Below the pieces are notes generated by a model that was given only the letters and a program-made list of their open reading frames with translations, was not told the DNA's origin and did not search any database. A program made the translations under genes and the position numbers. From Marinobacter excellens HL-55 (GTDB lineage: Bacteria > Pseudomonadota > Gammaproteobacteria > Pseudomonadales > Oleiphilaceae), in NCBI GenBank assembly GCA_001314845.1, contig LJZQ01000022.1:1-64000 (forward strand): a DNA stretch of 64,000 bases. Direction: 5' to 3'. The first letter of the stretch is position 1, and each line of letters opens with the position of its first letter. Below, piece by piece: positions 35,119 to 44,670 of the stretch.

Positions 35119-36735
35119 CTACTGAATGGTAAGACTGCTGCCTGCTTCTGAAGACTGGGACAGGGACGTCCCGACCGGTGGCCGGTAATACAGGGAATAG
35201 AGCACCCGGTCCAGCACAGCCTGGCCGTTCCAAGCGGGGTCGTTATTCACCATGCCGACGATCGCCCAGGTGGTATTCTTGTCGTCCTTGGTGAAGCCGG
35301 CGATCGAGCGAACGTGCTCCAAGTAGCCGGTTTTGATTCGGCCCTGACCGTCCATGCCCGTGTTTTTGAGTCGTCGTGACATGGTGCCGTCCATTGCAAT
35401 GATCGGCATGGAGGCCATCAGATCTGAAGAATAGGGACTGTTCCAGGCATGTTGCAAAATCTGGGCGCCCTGGCGAGCGGTAATGCGACCATGACGGGTA
35501 AGTCCTGCGCCGTTGTCGATCACCATGCCTGCTGTGTTGACGCCAATGCCCTCCAGCCAGTCGTAGATAACCCGGATACCTGCTACCCGGTCATCCTGTT
35601 CATCATCCTGTCGGAACTGCGCGCCGATAGTCAGCAGCATCTGCCGGGCCATCACGTTACTGCTCCACTTATTGATGTCCCTCACCATGGTCACCAGATC
35701 TGGCGAGGTGGTTCTCATCACCAGGCGGGCATCGTCTGGTGTGGTGTCAAAGCGATCTCCGCCACTGATGATTACGCCCATCTCAGACAGCACTGAGCGA
35801 ACCAGGGAAGCAGAGTAGCGCTCGTGAGGCAGAAGTGACATATAGGTGGTGGTGCGACAACCCTGGGGTAATTCGCCAGTGACCTGAACAGTCACACGAT
35901 GATCATTATGAAACACCGGCTTCCACTCGAAGCGATTCCGGGCCGGGCAGGGGCCTTCGGGTAAAATGGCGACACGGTTATCAATCGTCACCTCACCCAA
36001 GTTGGGGGTAGTCCAGGCCTGGGTGCCGCGTTCATCCGCACGAACCTGAAAATGCAGCAGGTTGAGGTTGCTGAGGTAGCCTGAGGGTTCCACCAAAAAC
36101 GGAGCGTGGGGGTTTTTACCGTTATCCTCAAATGCCGGAAAACCGCCGTCTATTCTGAAGTAGCTACCATCCAGAACCAGGTCGCCCTCGATGCGATGGA
36201 TACCCATGCTGCGCAACTCCCGCAGCGTACTCCACAAACGTTCCAGGGTAAGCTTGGGATCGCCGCCAAAACGCACGAACAGGTTGCCTTTGAGGGTATC
36301 GCCAACCATCACGCCGTCTGTTAGAAAGTCGGTATTCCAATGGTGGGTGGGCCCAAGCAATTCCAGCGCAGCATAGGTGGTGACGAGTTTGGTGATTGAG
36401 CCAGGGCTCATCAGTTCGTCAGCGTTTACATACTGCTCAATGCCCGGCCCGTTTAGGGGAATGGCGGCGACGCTGAGGGCCTGATCGCTTTTCAGGGATT
36501 TGTTCGCATAGTCTTTGATCTGGCTGGCCCACAGTCTGGATTCAGCAAAGACGTTGGCTGCCGAGGTATTGTCCTGGGCAGCGGAGGAGGCAGATGCCAT
36601 GCTGCAGGCCGCCGCAATAGCCAGAACAAGCCGTCTCGGAGTGGTCGTGCACTGTGAAGAGCAAGTCCTTGCCCGCAAACCCTGAATCCGCATCATGCCA
36701 GCCCGTTGTTGTATTCTTTTTCTACAATAGCTCAT
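35119..36735 (-). CDS. dacB: D-alanyl-D-alanine carboxypeptidase/endopeptidase (PBP4, DacB)
   Basis: Up to 538 residues; an ATG at 36696 (525 residues) is an equally good start and neither has a strong ribosome-binding site. A signal peptide follows a long basic leader (RRLVLAIAAACSMASAS). Serine-peptidase S13 motifs are intact: SPGSITK (SxxK), SSN (SxN) and KTG. It cleaves peptidoglycan cross-links and terminal D-Ala in the periplasm. Convergent with napC with only 25 bases between them. Confidence 0.92.
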   Translation of the reverse strand: MSYCRKRIQQRAGMMRIQGLRARTCSSQCTTTPRRLVLAIAAACSMASASSAAQDNTSAANVFAESRLWASQIKDYANKSLKSDQALSVAAIPLNGPGIEQYVNADELMSPGSITKLVTTYAALELLGPTHHWNTDFLTDGVMVGDTLKGNLFVRFGGDPKLTLERLWSTLRELRSMGIHRIEGDLVLDGSYFRIDGGFPAFEDNGKNPHAPFLVEPSGYLSNLNLLHFQVRADERGTQAWTTPNLGEVTIDNRVAILPEGPCPARNRFEWKPVFHNDHRVTVQVTGELPQGCRTTTYMSLLPHERYSASLVRSVLSEMGVIISGGDRFDTTPDDARLVMRTTSPDLVTMVRDINKWSSNVMARQMLLTIGAQFRQDDEQDDRVAGIRVIYDWLEGIGVNTAGMVIDNGAGLTRHGRITARQGAQILQHAWNSPYSSDLMASMPIIAMDGTMSRRLKNTGMDGQGRIKTGYLEHVRSIAGFTKDDKNTTWAIVGMVNNDPAWNGQAVLDRVLYSLYYRPPVGTSLSQSSEAGSSLTIQ

Positions 36736-36959
36736 CCCACCGATTTGTACTATGCAGAAAAGCTATACATGACGTTAAAAAATGGCAGTAGAGTCCTTGT
36801 TTATATAGGTTTTTTGTGACAGCTCGTAAGTGCCCTTCAGAATCAGTGGGTTACCTTTGGCCCAATTAAACGGCCCGGTCAGCCAATGGGTCGAGGACAG
36901 TTTGTGAGACAATTCCGGTCAGAGCTCATGAACTACACATTACGAATCAAGGGAACACT

Positions 36960-37730
36960 ATGCTCAAAGCGCTCAGACATCAGGTGAACGTACTGGAATC
37001 CGTAGCGACTTCGTCATTTGCCGCCTGGCGGGGCTGCCTGGTTATCAAGCCGGTTGCGCAACCGGAAAAACCGCTCATTCTGTACGATATGGAAGCCTGC
37101 CCTTATTGCCGTCGCGTTCGTGAGGTATTGACCGCTCTGCACCTGGATGCGGAGATCAGGCCTTGCCCTAAAGGCGGCCGGTTTTTTCGGCCAGATGCCG
37201 AAGCCATTGGCGGCAAACAGCAGTTCCCGCTGCTGGTGGATCAAAACACCGATAAGGTCATCTACGAGTCCGATGACATTATTGAATATTTGTTCCGCGA
37301 ATATGCCGGTCGTTCGGTGCCGCGTTACTTCCAGTCCAGGGCCTGGCAGCCGGCACTGAATTCACTGGGCTCCGCGGCGAGCGAGCTGCGCGGATTGCGT
37401 GCAGCATCGGGCCAGAGACCGGAGCAGGGTTTGCACCTGTGGAGCTTTGAGGGCAGTCCATTCTCACGACTGGTAAGGGAAAGACTGTGCGAGCTGGAAA
37501 TTCCATACACATTGCATAACCTCGGTAAAGAACACTGGACCGAGATCGGGCCAGCCAAACAGCGGATTAAGCTCGGTGAATACAAGCCAAGGCCCGGTGG
37601 CAAGCGCGATGCGTTCTTCCAGCAACATGGCCGGGTTCAGGTGCCGTACCTGGAAGATCCCAACACCGATACCCAGCTGTTTGAATCCGGGCGGATACTG
37701 GCGTATCTAAACAAGCAATATGCGGGCTGA
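36960..37730 (+). CDS. Tandem glutathione S-transferase N-terminal (thioredoxin-fold) protein
   Basis: 256 residues with two thioredoxin-like GST-N domains. The first (about 36-115) has a redox CPYC (EACPYCRRVRE); the second (about 140-256) has SPFSRLVRE at the matching place and lacks the cysteines. Each ends with the cis-Pro region (FPLLVD, VPYLED) and the ESDDIIEYL / ESGRILAYL helix. Neither the GST C-terminal helical domain nor a transmembrane segment is present. Probably a glutaredoxin-like thiol protein; substrate unknown. Confidence 0.78.
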   Translation: MLKALRHQVNVLESVATSSFAAWRGCLVIKPVAQPEKPLILYDMEACPYCRRVREVLTALHLDAEIRPCPKGGRFFRPDAEAIGGKQQFPLLVDQNTDKVIYESDDIIEYLFREYAGRSVPRYFQSRAWQPALNSLGSAASELRGLRAASGQRPEQGLHLWSFEGSPFSRLVRERLCELEIPYTLHNLGKEHWTEIGPAKQRIKLGEYKPRPGGKRDAFFQQHGRVQVPYLEDPNTDTQLFESGRILAYLNKQYAG

Positions 37731-37827
37731 TATCGACTGGTGATACTGGCGGTCTCAGGGCTGGTATTCCAGGCCTGAGCCGGTATGATCTGCGGCCTGT
37801 TCTGTCAGCCATAATCGGGAGAGTTTG

Positions 37828-38241
37828 ATGTATACCGGCCAATGCCTCTGTGGTGATATTCAGTTCGAATACGAGGGCTCACTGGGGCCGCTGTCACTTT
37901 GCCACTGCAGCCAATGCCGGCGAGCCCATGGCAGCGCCTTCTCAGCCAGTGCGCCGGTGCAGAAGGTGCGTTTCCGGTTTGTGGCCGGCGAAGACAGCAT
38001 CACCGAGTTTGAATCCCGACCGGGCAAATACCGGGCCTTTTGCAGCAAGTGTGGCAGCCAGCTATACAGCCGCCTGGATGCCATTCCTGGTATTCTGCGC
38101 CTGCGGGTAGGGGTGATCAACGAACCCCTGGGCATGAAAGCCACGCGGCACATTTATGTCGGCTCAAAATCCGACTGGTTCGATATCACTGACGATCTGC
38201 CGCAGTACGATAAAACCGAAAGGACCAACGATCCCAACTGA
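37828..38241 (+). CDS. GFA (glutathione-dependent formaldehyde-activating) family protein
   Basis: 137 residues from the ATG at 37828 (a TTG three bases earlier is rejected). Zinc-binding cysteines typical of the GFA/CENP-V fold: CLCG near the N-terminus, CHCSQCRR, and CSKCGSQLY. The family includes S-hydroxymethylglutathione synthase but most members have unknown substrates. Follows the tandem GST-N gene by 97 bases on the same strand; a shared glutathione theme is possible. Confidence 0.85.
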   Translation: MYTGQCLCGDIQFEYEGSLGPLSLCHCSQCRRAHGSAFSASAPVQKVRFRFVAGEDSITEFESRPGKYRAFCSKCGSQLYSRLDAIPGILRLRVGVINEPLGMKATRHIYVGSKSDWFDITDDLPQYDKTERTNDPN

Positions 38242-38268
38242 GGCCCTCAATGGCCCCTGGCTGGCCGC

Positions 38269-39390
38269 TCAGTCGGCGGGTACCATCCGGTAAACCTTGC
38301 CCTGGCGGGAGTCGGTCAGTAACCACAGAGCACCATCCGGGCCCATTCGAACATCCCGGATGCGCTCGCCAAGATTGATCAGCAAGTCCTCTTCCTCAAC
38401 TACGGTTTCATCCTGAATGGTCAGGCGCACCAGTTTTTGCGAGCGCAATGCGCCCACGAAAAGATCGCCCTGCCAGTCCGGGAACAGATCGCCGGTGTAG
38501 AACGCCATCCCCGAGGGCGCGATAGATGGATCCCAGTAATGCAGCGGATCGGTCACGCCGTCCATGGTGGTCTTATTGGTGATGGGGATACCCGAGTAGT
38601 CGATGCCATAGGTGACTTTGGGCCAGCCGTAATCGTTGCCGGCCCGGATAATGTTGATCTCGTCACCGCCCCGGGGTCCGTGTTCATGGCTCCAGACCTC
38701 ACCGGTGTTCGGGTGCAGGGTCATACCCTGAATGTTGCGGTTGCCGTAGGTGAAGATGGTATCGTTCACTCTTGAGTTGCTTTTGAACGGATTATCCGAC
38801 ACCGGTTGCCCGTCAATCGTTATGCGATGCACGCCGCCGGCATCGTCGTTGGTATCCTGGGCCCGGTCCATGTCGCCGCGATCCCCCACGGACACGTAGA
38901 GGTGTCCGCTTCCGTCAAACACCATCCTCCCCGCAAAGTGCCGGCCATTATTGGAGCGGGGCAGGGCTTCGAAGATCACCTCAACATTTTCAAGTGACTC
39001 GCCAGTGTAGGTGGCACGGGCAACACGGGTTGTCATGCCGTCGCCGTCACGGTGCGCATAACTTAGGAACAGAGTTTGATTGTTCGCAAATTCTGGATGC
39101 AGCGCGACATCCAGCAGCCCACCCTGGCCAGAGGCAACCAGTTCCGGTAGCCCGGTTATGGGCTCCCGCACAAGATTGCCGTTCTCAATCCGGCGCAGCC
39201 GACCCTCACGTTCAGTGACCAGCATGGTGCCGTCGGGCAGGAAGGCCAGGCTCCAGGGGTGCTCAAGGCCTTGAGCGACGGTTTCTATCCGAAAATCGGT
39301 TTTGTCAGATGAGAACGTCTGGTCAGACCACGCCGGGGATGCTGCCAATACCGATACGCCCACGGCGATGGCGATTGTCGAGTGGTTCAT
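38269..39390 (-). CDS. PQQ-dependent aldose/sorbosone dehydrogenase
   Basis: 373 residues with a signal peptide cut after SPAWS. Six-bladed beta-propeller of the soluble glucose dehydrogenase type: LEHPWSLAFLPDGTMLVTER, HVSVGDRGDMDR-like calcium/PQQ region (VSVGDRGD), and HEHGPRGGDEINI. It oxidises aldoses in the periplasm using PQQ; no PQQ synthesis gene is in the window. ATG at 39390 has GGAGGAG upstream. Convergent with the GFA gene. Confidence 0.9.
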   Translation of the reverse strand: MNHSTIAIAVGVSVLAASPAWSDQTFSSDKTDFRIETVAQGLEHPWSLAFLPDGTMLVTEREGRLRRIENGNLVREPITGLPELVASGQGGLLDVALHPEFANNQTLFLSYAHRDGDGMTTRVARATYTGESLENVEVIFEALPRSNNGRHFAGRMVFDGSGHLYVSVGDRGDMDRAQDTNDDAGGVHRITIDGQPVSDNPFKSNSRVNDTIFTYGNRNIQGMTLHPNTGEVWSHEHGPRGGDEINIIRAGNDYGWPKVTYGIDYSGIPITNKTTMDGVTDPLHYWDPSIAPSGMAFYTGDLFPDWQGDLFVGALRSQKLVRLTIQDETVVEEEDLLINLGERIRDVRMGPDGALWLLTDSRQGKVYRMVPAD

Positions 39391-39474
39391 GAGGTCTCCT
39401 CCAGGCTAAGGATTGTCGGCCGCGCCTAAACTGACGGCTAGGTTAGTATCTAGACAATACCAGAGCGTACGACA

Positions 39475-39505
39475 CAAAAAAGCCACCGGTTTGCGGTGGC
39501 TTTTA
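39475..39505 (-). terminator. Terminator after the TonB receptor gene
   Basis: 7-bp GC-rich stem (GCCACCG / CGGTGGC) extended by A-T pairs, five-base loop, and a run of T on the minus strand. It ends the TonB receptor transcript before the sugar dehydrogenase gene. Confidence 0.9.
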
Positions 39506-39523
39506 TTGCTTGTCGGTGGGACG

Positions 39524-41659
39524 TCAGAAACGATAGCTCAGGGTGCCCGTCACCGTGCGTTTGGTGCCAATGAAGCAATCGCCCCGAGCCAGGCAGGTGG
39601 TGAAGTAAGTCTCATTGGTCAGGTTGTTGACGTTCAGGGCCAGCTCCCAGCTGTCCCGACCGTAGGCAATCATGGCGTCCAGCAGGGTCTCTGCAGGGGT
39701 CTTGAGTTGGTCGGTGCCGTCCCAGCTTGATCCGACATAGCGGACGCCGGCGCCGGCGCGAAGCCCTGGAATACCGAGGGCGCGCAGCTCATGCTGGCTC
39801 CAGAGTGATGCTGTGTGTTCCGGAATGCTGGCCAGTCGCGCTCCCTGGTTGTTGCCCTCCTCAACCTCGGTATCGGTGTAGGCATAGTTGGCGATCAGGT
39901 CCCAATGGTTGTTGACGTCCACTTTCGCTTCCAGCTCGATACCCCGAGCGCTGGTCTCGCCGTTCTGAATCTGATTATTCGGGTTCAGCGGGTCGGGAGC
40001 CTGGCGGTTCTTTTCGCGCAGATCATAAACCGTCGCGGTATACAGGCTCGTGGAATCAGTTGGTTGATATTTTACGCCGACTTCGACCTGCTCACCTTTC
40101 AATGGTTTGAACGGATTGTTGAAGGCATCAAGGCCGGTTACCGGTTTGAACGACTCAGAGTAGCTGACGAATGGCGTGACACCGTTGCTGAACTTGTACA
40201 TCAAACCAGCCCTGCCGGTGACTTCCTCGTCGGTGAAGGCCGTGCCGCCTTCGGTCTTGTTGCGGGCGCTGTCGTGGCGAAGGCCCAGTACGGCAATCCA
40301 GCGATCATTGATGGTCATCTGATTCTGGGCGTAGAAACCGCTCTGGATGACGGTGTTTTCCGGTGTATCGCTGAAATCACTTTCGGTCAGCCGGTCATAG
40401 TTCCCGTAGACCGGGTTAAACACATTCAAGTCGCCGATGTCTGCCTTGTAAGCGCGGCGGCTGTTGCTGACGGCATGCTGGTAATCCCATCCCAGCAGCA
40501 CGGTGTGATCGACGTTGCCCGTTGAGAACAAAGCCTCCGCCTGGTGATCTGCAGTTAAGGTGTCCAGGTTAGGCTTGTTGGCGTAGGCGACCCGGGCAAT
40601 ATCGCCATTTGGTTTCAGGGCAGGCGTAAACAGGGGGTAGATGCTCTGGTAATCCACCTCGGTCTCGGAGTAGCGGAGATTCTGTCGCACTGTCCAGACG
40701 TTGTTCAGCCGGTGACTTAACAGGGAGGTCGCCGCCTTTTCCTTGGTGTTGTAGCGATCGAAATCCGGCTCGCTGATGAACAGATCATAGGGGATCTGCG
40801 GCAGCCCAAACGGTGACGGTTTGAGGGTGCCTTCAATCGGCAGGAACTGCGAGGTGGTTCCCGAGCGGTCTTCCTGATGCAGCGCCATAAGGGTCCATTC
40901 GGTCTGATCCGTCGGGCGCCAGGTGATCGACGGCGCGATAACCACACGGTTGTCTTCAACCTTGTTGACCTGGGTGTCGCTGTCGCGGCCAAGGGCGATA
41001 AAACGGTACAACAGGGTGCCATCCTCGTTCAGGGCCCCGGTTGAGTCGATTGCGGCCTGCTTGCGGGAGTGATTTCCTACCTGCATCTTTATCTCGGTAG
41101 ATTGTTCTGCCTGGGGGCGTTTGGTGGTGAGATTTACCAGGCCACCCACATTGCCTTGGCCGTACAGCACGGAGGAGGGCCCGCGAATGACTTCAATACG
41201 TTCCAGCAGGTAGGGCTCAGTGCGCGGGCTCTGATAGAAACCAAACGTCTTCTGCATACCATCGAGGTAAATCACCGGATCGCCGCCGCGCACGGACTGC
41301 CAATCGCCTCGGCTATCAAGGCCAAATTGTTCGGCACCTACACCAACAGTGTAACGCAAGGCTTCCTGAACACTGGCTACGCCCTGGTCTTGGATCTGAT
41401 CTGCGGTCACCACAGAAATGGATTGTGGGATCTCAGTGATTGGCGTGGTGGTTTTGGTGCCCGCGCGGCTGGAGGTCGCAATATAGCCATCTACCGGGGC
41501 CGATGGGTCTTCAATGCGCTCGCCACTAACGTTGATCGGGGTTAACGTTTCCTGGGCCAGCGTCGGGGCGGCTGTCATGGCCAGTGCCAGCAGCCCTGTG
41601 GTCCACGTGCCGCGTAGCGGGTGCTTGTCTTGCTGATTGGTGAGGGGGAGCAACTGCAT
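39524..41659 (-). CDS. TonB-dependent siderophore receptor
   Basis: 711-residue outer-membrane protein. Signal peptide ends near LAQE; plug domain about 50-165 (IPQSISVVTADQIQDQG, SVRGGDPVIYLDGM, IEVIRGPSSVLYGQG); 22-strand barrel ending in the typical terminal Phe (SYRF). Similar to FhuA/FoxA-type ferric hydroxamate receptors, which agrees with the FhuBCD/FhuF genes next door. A Fur box lies 57 bases upstream. GAGGA precedes the ATG. No visible N-terminal signalling domain. Confidence 0.93.
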   Translation of the reverse strand: MQLLPLTNQQDKHPLRGTWTTGLLALAMTAAPTLAQETLTPINVSGERIEDPSAPVDGYIATSSRAGTKTTTPITEIPQSISVVTADQIQDQGVASVQEALRYTVGVGAEQFGLDSRGDWQSVRGGDPVIYLDGMQKTFGFYQSPRTEPYLLERIEVIRGPSSVLYGQGNVGGLVNLTTKRPQAEQSTEIKMQVGNHSRKQAAIDSTGALNEDGTLLYRFIALGRDSDTQVNKVEDNRVVIAPSITWRPTDQTEWTLMALHQEDRSGTTSQFLPIEGTLKPSPFGLPQIPYDLFISEPDFDRYNTKEKAATSLLSHRLNNVWTVRQNLRYSETEVDYQSIYPLFTPALKPNGDIARVAYANKPNLDTLTADHQAEALFSTGNVDHTVLLGWDYQHAVSNSRRAYKADIGDLNVFNPVYGNYDRLTESDFSDTPENTVIQSGFYAQNQMTINDRWIAVLGLRHDSARNKTEGGTAFTDEEVTGRAGLMYKFSNGVTPFVSYSESFKPVTGLDAFNNPFKPLKGEQVEVGVKYQPTDSTSLYTATVYDLREKNRQAPDPLNPNNQIQNGETSARGIELEAKVDVNNHWDLIANYAYTDTEVEEGNNQGARLASIPEHTASLWSQHELRALGIPGLRAGAGVRYVGSSWDGTDQLKTPAETLLDAMIAYGRDSWELALNVNNLTNETYFTTCLARGDCFIGTKRTVTGTLSYRF

Positions 41660-41715
41660 TCCTTGGTATTCCTCTGATGGGTTGTGGTAGGTGTAAGTTT
41701 TGTAATACGGATTGT

Positions 41716-41734
41716 AATGATAAAGATTATCGTT
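41716..41734 (-). promoter_or_regulatory. Fur box upstream of the TonB receptor
   Basis: AATGATAAAGATTATCGTT closely follows the 19-bp Fur consensus (GATAAT-GATAAT-CATTATC type). It sits 57-75 bases before the receptor start, in promoter position. Confidence 0.8.
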
Positions 41735-41797
41735 TACAACTAGAGGTGTGTTTGATTTGCCGGGTGTTTGTTTGTTGGTGCAGGAGCAAGATTATTG

Positions 41798-41890
41798 ATG
41801 GAACATGAAGTGCTGGAGGGACTGAAAATTGCCGTGGCTGCCGTTAGTGTCATTTCGCTGGTCTTGGCCGGCCTGATGATGATTCTCTGA
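41798..41890 (+). CDS. Possible 30-residue single-helix membrane peptide
   Basis: ATG at 41798, with AGGAG about 11 bases upstream, encodes 30 residues: a short acidic head (MEHEVLEGLK) and one hydrophobic helix of about 18 residues ending MMIL. It lies divergently beside the Fur-regulated receptor and overlaps the last 41 bases of fhuF antisense. The hydrophobic profile and ribosome-binding site favour a real peptide, but chance is not excluded at this length. Confidence 0.35.
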   Translation: MEHEVLEGLKIAVAAVSVISLVLAGLMMIL

Positions 41891-42653
41891 CACTGTCCAT
41901 GCGGTCGCGACGGTAAATCCCGCAAGTCCCGCAGTATCCCCCACCGGGTAAAAGATACTTCAGGCAGCAACCTCGCCGTTGAGGGAGTGCGCAACGCTGT
42001 TGACTGAACTCGGCCGGTATCCAGTCGATGTATCGGTTTGCATCACACTCAAATCGTGCCAGCCAGCTGGTGGCCAGGGCACACAGTGCGTCTGGGTCCA
42101 CCTGATTCCAAACGGCGGAGAACGGGGCGCCCAATGCCAGGCCAACGCTGCTCCAGTAGGCGCCGGGGCTGACCCCGAAATGTTGCCGGAAGACCGGGTA
42201 CCAGGCCCGTACCTGATCACCGGTCGTGTCAATGAATGCCTCCGGCGCCAGGGGCGCCCGATCGTCAGACAAATGGCGCCAGCGGGAGGGGGCGTCAGAG
42301 CTTTCCAGTGAGCACAGGAAAATCCGGTCCGGGTTCAGGGGGGCGCTGACGCCATCCCGGAACAGCTCGATTACCCGGGGGGCGATGACCTGCAAGGCCA
42401 GGCTCTGATGCAGCACCGATATCCGGGCCTTGCGGAGTCTTGGCTGTTCCGCATCGGGATAATCTCTCAGCACTTGTTCTTCCAGCAGCGCTGGTTTTGC
42501 CAGAATTTGCGTCAATGAGAACAACTCACCAGGTTGGGCGCTGCTTTGTGCCAGAGCGCCGTTCAAGGCGTCGTGTTGTTTCAGCTCGTGCCGGGCCAGC
42601 AGGTGGTGATAGCTGACCAGCCAGGAATCGCCAGAAACCTCAGTGACGGCCAT
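41850..42653 (-). CDS. fhuF: FhuF-like ferric siderophore reductase
   Basis: 267 residues. The C-terminus carries the CC-x10-C-x2-C motif (GCCLKYLLPGGGYCGTC) that binds the 2Fe-2S centre in FhuF-type siderophore-iron reductases. The enzyme frees iron from imported ferric hydroxamates in the cytoplasm. Its start lies 14 bases inside the fhuB end, so it is translated with the transporter. Confidence 0.87.
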   Translation of the reverse strand: MAVTEVSGDSWLVSYHHLLARHELKQHDALNGALAQSSAQPGELFSLTQILAKPALLEEQVLRDYPDAEQPRLRKARISVLHQSLALQVIAPRVIELFRDGVSAPLNPDRIFLCSLESSDAPSRWRHLSDDRAPLAPEAFIDTTGDQVRAWYPVFRQHFGVSPGAYWSSVGLALGAPFSAVWNQVDPDALCALATSWLARFECDANRYIDWIPAEFSQQRCALPQRRGCCLKYLLPGGGYCGTCGIYRRDRMDSVRESSSGRPRPAK

Positions 42654-44670
42654 GGCGGCTCAGCCCCCAGAGGAAGTAAACACCACCCACCAGAGCCGCC
42701 AACAGCCCGGATGGCAGCTGGTTGGGGAATACGGCTACCCGCGCCAGATAGTCGGCGATGGCCAGCAGCAGTCCACCTGCCAGAGCTGCAACCAAAAGCT
42801 GGCGCCCCACCGTTTGCTGGCCCAGCACTCTGGCAAGGTGGGGGGCGATCAACCCGACGAAACTCAGGGGGCCGATCACCACAGTGGCGGCAGCGGTCAG
42901 TACCGAAGCCAGAAGTAGAAGCAGCAGTCGGGCCCGTGCAACCGGTAGCCCGAGAGATGACGCGGCCGCGTCGCCCAGGGGGAGCAGGGTTAGCGGGCGA
43001 AGGATCAGCAAAAGGAGCGCCCCCAGGGTTAGTACGAGTGCCATCAAGCCAATGGCTTCCTGTTCAGACACCAGCCAGGTTGAACCGTACATCCAGTTCA
43101 GCAGGCGCGACGCCACCGTCCCGCCGGAGGCCATCACCAGCCTCAAGCCGGCATCCATGAAGACGTAAAGTGCCAGTCCGCCCAGCAGAAGCTGGTTGCC
43201 GGCAAACCGATGGCGGCGGGCCAGTAGAATCAACAGGCCAAGGGCTGCAGCGGCCCCGGCCGTGGCAGCGATCAGTTGGCCGCCACGGCCGATGTCGATG
43301 CCGGTCAGCACCAGGACCACCATCACCAGGGCCGCACCACCGCTGATGCCCAGCAATTCCGGACTGCCCATAGGGTTGCCGGTCATACGCTGTATCAGGG
43401 TGCCGGCCATGCCCAGAGCCATGCCGGCGAGAATGGCCGCCAACAGCCTTGGGCCGCGCCACACCCAGGCATCGCTCCAGTGTGAGGGTGGTGTCCAGTT
43501 CCAGGCGTTCAGGCCGGGCGACCAGGCCATGGAAAGGGCAATGGTCAGCGCCAGCAGCACCGCAACAATGCCGGCAACCAGAAGGGGCGGCTTCCGGGTG
43601 GGCAGGAACCCCGCCGGGCTCGAGTCCGCGCCGGGCATATGGTGAGTGTTTCGAATGCCCTGCAAGGCCATCAGGATAACGGGGCCGCCAATCAAGGCGG
43701 TGGTGGTGCCGGTGGGCACAATGGAGCCGTTACCCAGGGTGGTTGCCCAATGCGCCAGGGTATCTGCCAGCAGCAAAAGCCCGCCGCCGGTGATCGTGCT
43801 CCAGAACAATCTCTCACCGAGCGAACGGGCACCCAGCAGTTTGGCCAGCACCGGGGCGGCCAGCCCCACGAACGCCACCACACCGACCCGACTGACCACC
43901 ACGGAGCTCATCAGGACTACCAGAAGCAGCGCGCCGCCACGCACCAACGCCACTTTCGCGCCGAGTGCCGAGGCCGAGGCCTGCCCCAGTTGGAGCAGAG
44001 CCAGAGGCCGCATCAACATCAGCATGGCAATCGCGAGTATCAGCACCCGTGGCAACAGTTGCAGGAAGGGCTCCCAGTTATTCTGAACCAGAGAGCCTGC
44101 TCCCCAGATAAACAGGTTGCCCAGCCATTCGCCCTTGAGCAGCAAAAAGGCCATGTTCATGGCGCCGAGAAAGAAGGTGATCACCAGCCCGGCCAGAATA
44201 ACGGTGACCGGTGAGAAGCCCAGGCGCCAGGTCAGCGCAATCACCAGGCCAATGGCCAGCAGACCTCCGGCTACGGCCGCCAGATCTGGGCTGAAGGCCA
44301 GCAAACCGGGCACAAAGAGGGTGGCCATGGTCACCCCGAATTGCCCGCCGGCCTCCACACCCAGTGTGCTGGGTGAGGCCAGCGGGTTACCAAGGATTTG
44401 TTGGGTAACGGCACCCGCCAGGCCCAGTCCGCAGCCGATCAGAACGGCCACGGAAACTCTTGGTGCCCAGCTGTAGTGGGCGAGTACCGAAGGGTAATAA
44501 TCTTCGTTGTAGCTCCAGAATGCCGCCAAAAGGTCGCCCGGCGCCATCTGACCCAGCCAGGGAAGGGCGCTGGCTGCCAGGGCGACAAGCCAGAGCAGGG
44601 CAATGGCAACCGGAAGTCTTTTGGGCAGGGACGGGGCGGTTGCAGGTACGCGTGCCGAGTCAGCGAACAT
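42640..44670 (-). CDS. fhuB: FhuB-like iron-siderophore ABC permease (fused double domain)
   Basis: 676 residues from the ATG at 44670, which has GGAGGGAGG nine bases upstream; a GTG/ATG nine codons earlier is rejected. Two FecCD-type permease halves of about 335 residues each are fused, as in FhuB, each with about ten transmembrane helices and the G-rich loop before the coupling helix (VGLAAPVLAKLLG; VGLIAPHLARVLG). It forms the inner-membrane channel for ferric siderophores. Overlaps fhuD by 11 bases and fhuF by 14. Confidence 0.92.
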   Translation of the reverse strand: MFADSARVPATAPSLPKRLPVAIALLWLVALAASALPWLGQMAPGDLLAAFWSYNEDYYPSVLAHYSWAPRVSVAVLIGCGLGLAGAVTQQILGNPLASPSTLGVEAGGQFGVTMATLFVPGLLAFSPDLAAVAGGLLAIGLVIALTWRLGFSPVTVILAGLVITFFLGAMNMAFLLLKGEWLGNLFIWGAGSLVQNNWEPFLQLLPRVLILAIAMLMLMRPLALLQLGQASASALGAKVALVRGGALLLVVLMSSVVVSRVGVVAFVGLAAPVLAKLLGARSLGERLFWSTITGGGLLLLADTLAHWATTLGNGSIVPTGTTTALIGGPVILMALQGIRNTHHMPGADSSPAGFLPTRKPPLLVAGIVAVLLALTIALSMAWSPGLNAWNWTPPSHWSDAWVWRGPRLLAAILAGMALGMAGTLIQRMTGNPMGSPELLGISGGAALVMVVLVLTGIDIGRGGQLIAATAGAAAALGLLILLARRHRFAGNQLLLGGLALYVFMDAGLRLVMASGGTVASRLLNWMYGSTWLVSEQEAIGLMALVLTLGALLLLILRPLTLLPLGDAAASSLGLPVARARLLLLLLASVLTAAATVVIGPLSFVGLIAPHLARVLGQQTVGRQLLVAALAGGLLLAIADYLARVAVFPNQLPSGLLAALVGGVYFLWGLSRHGRH

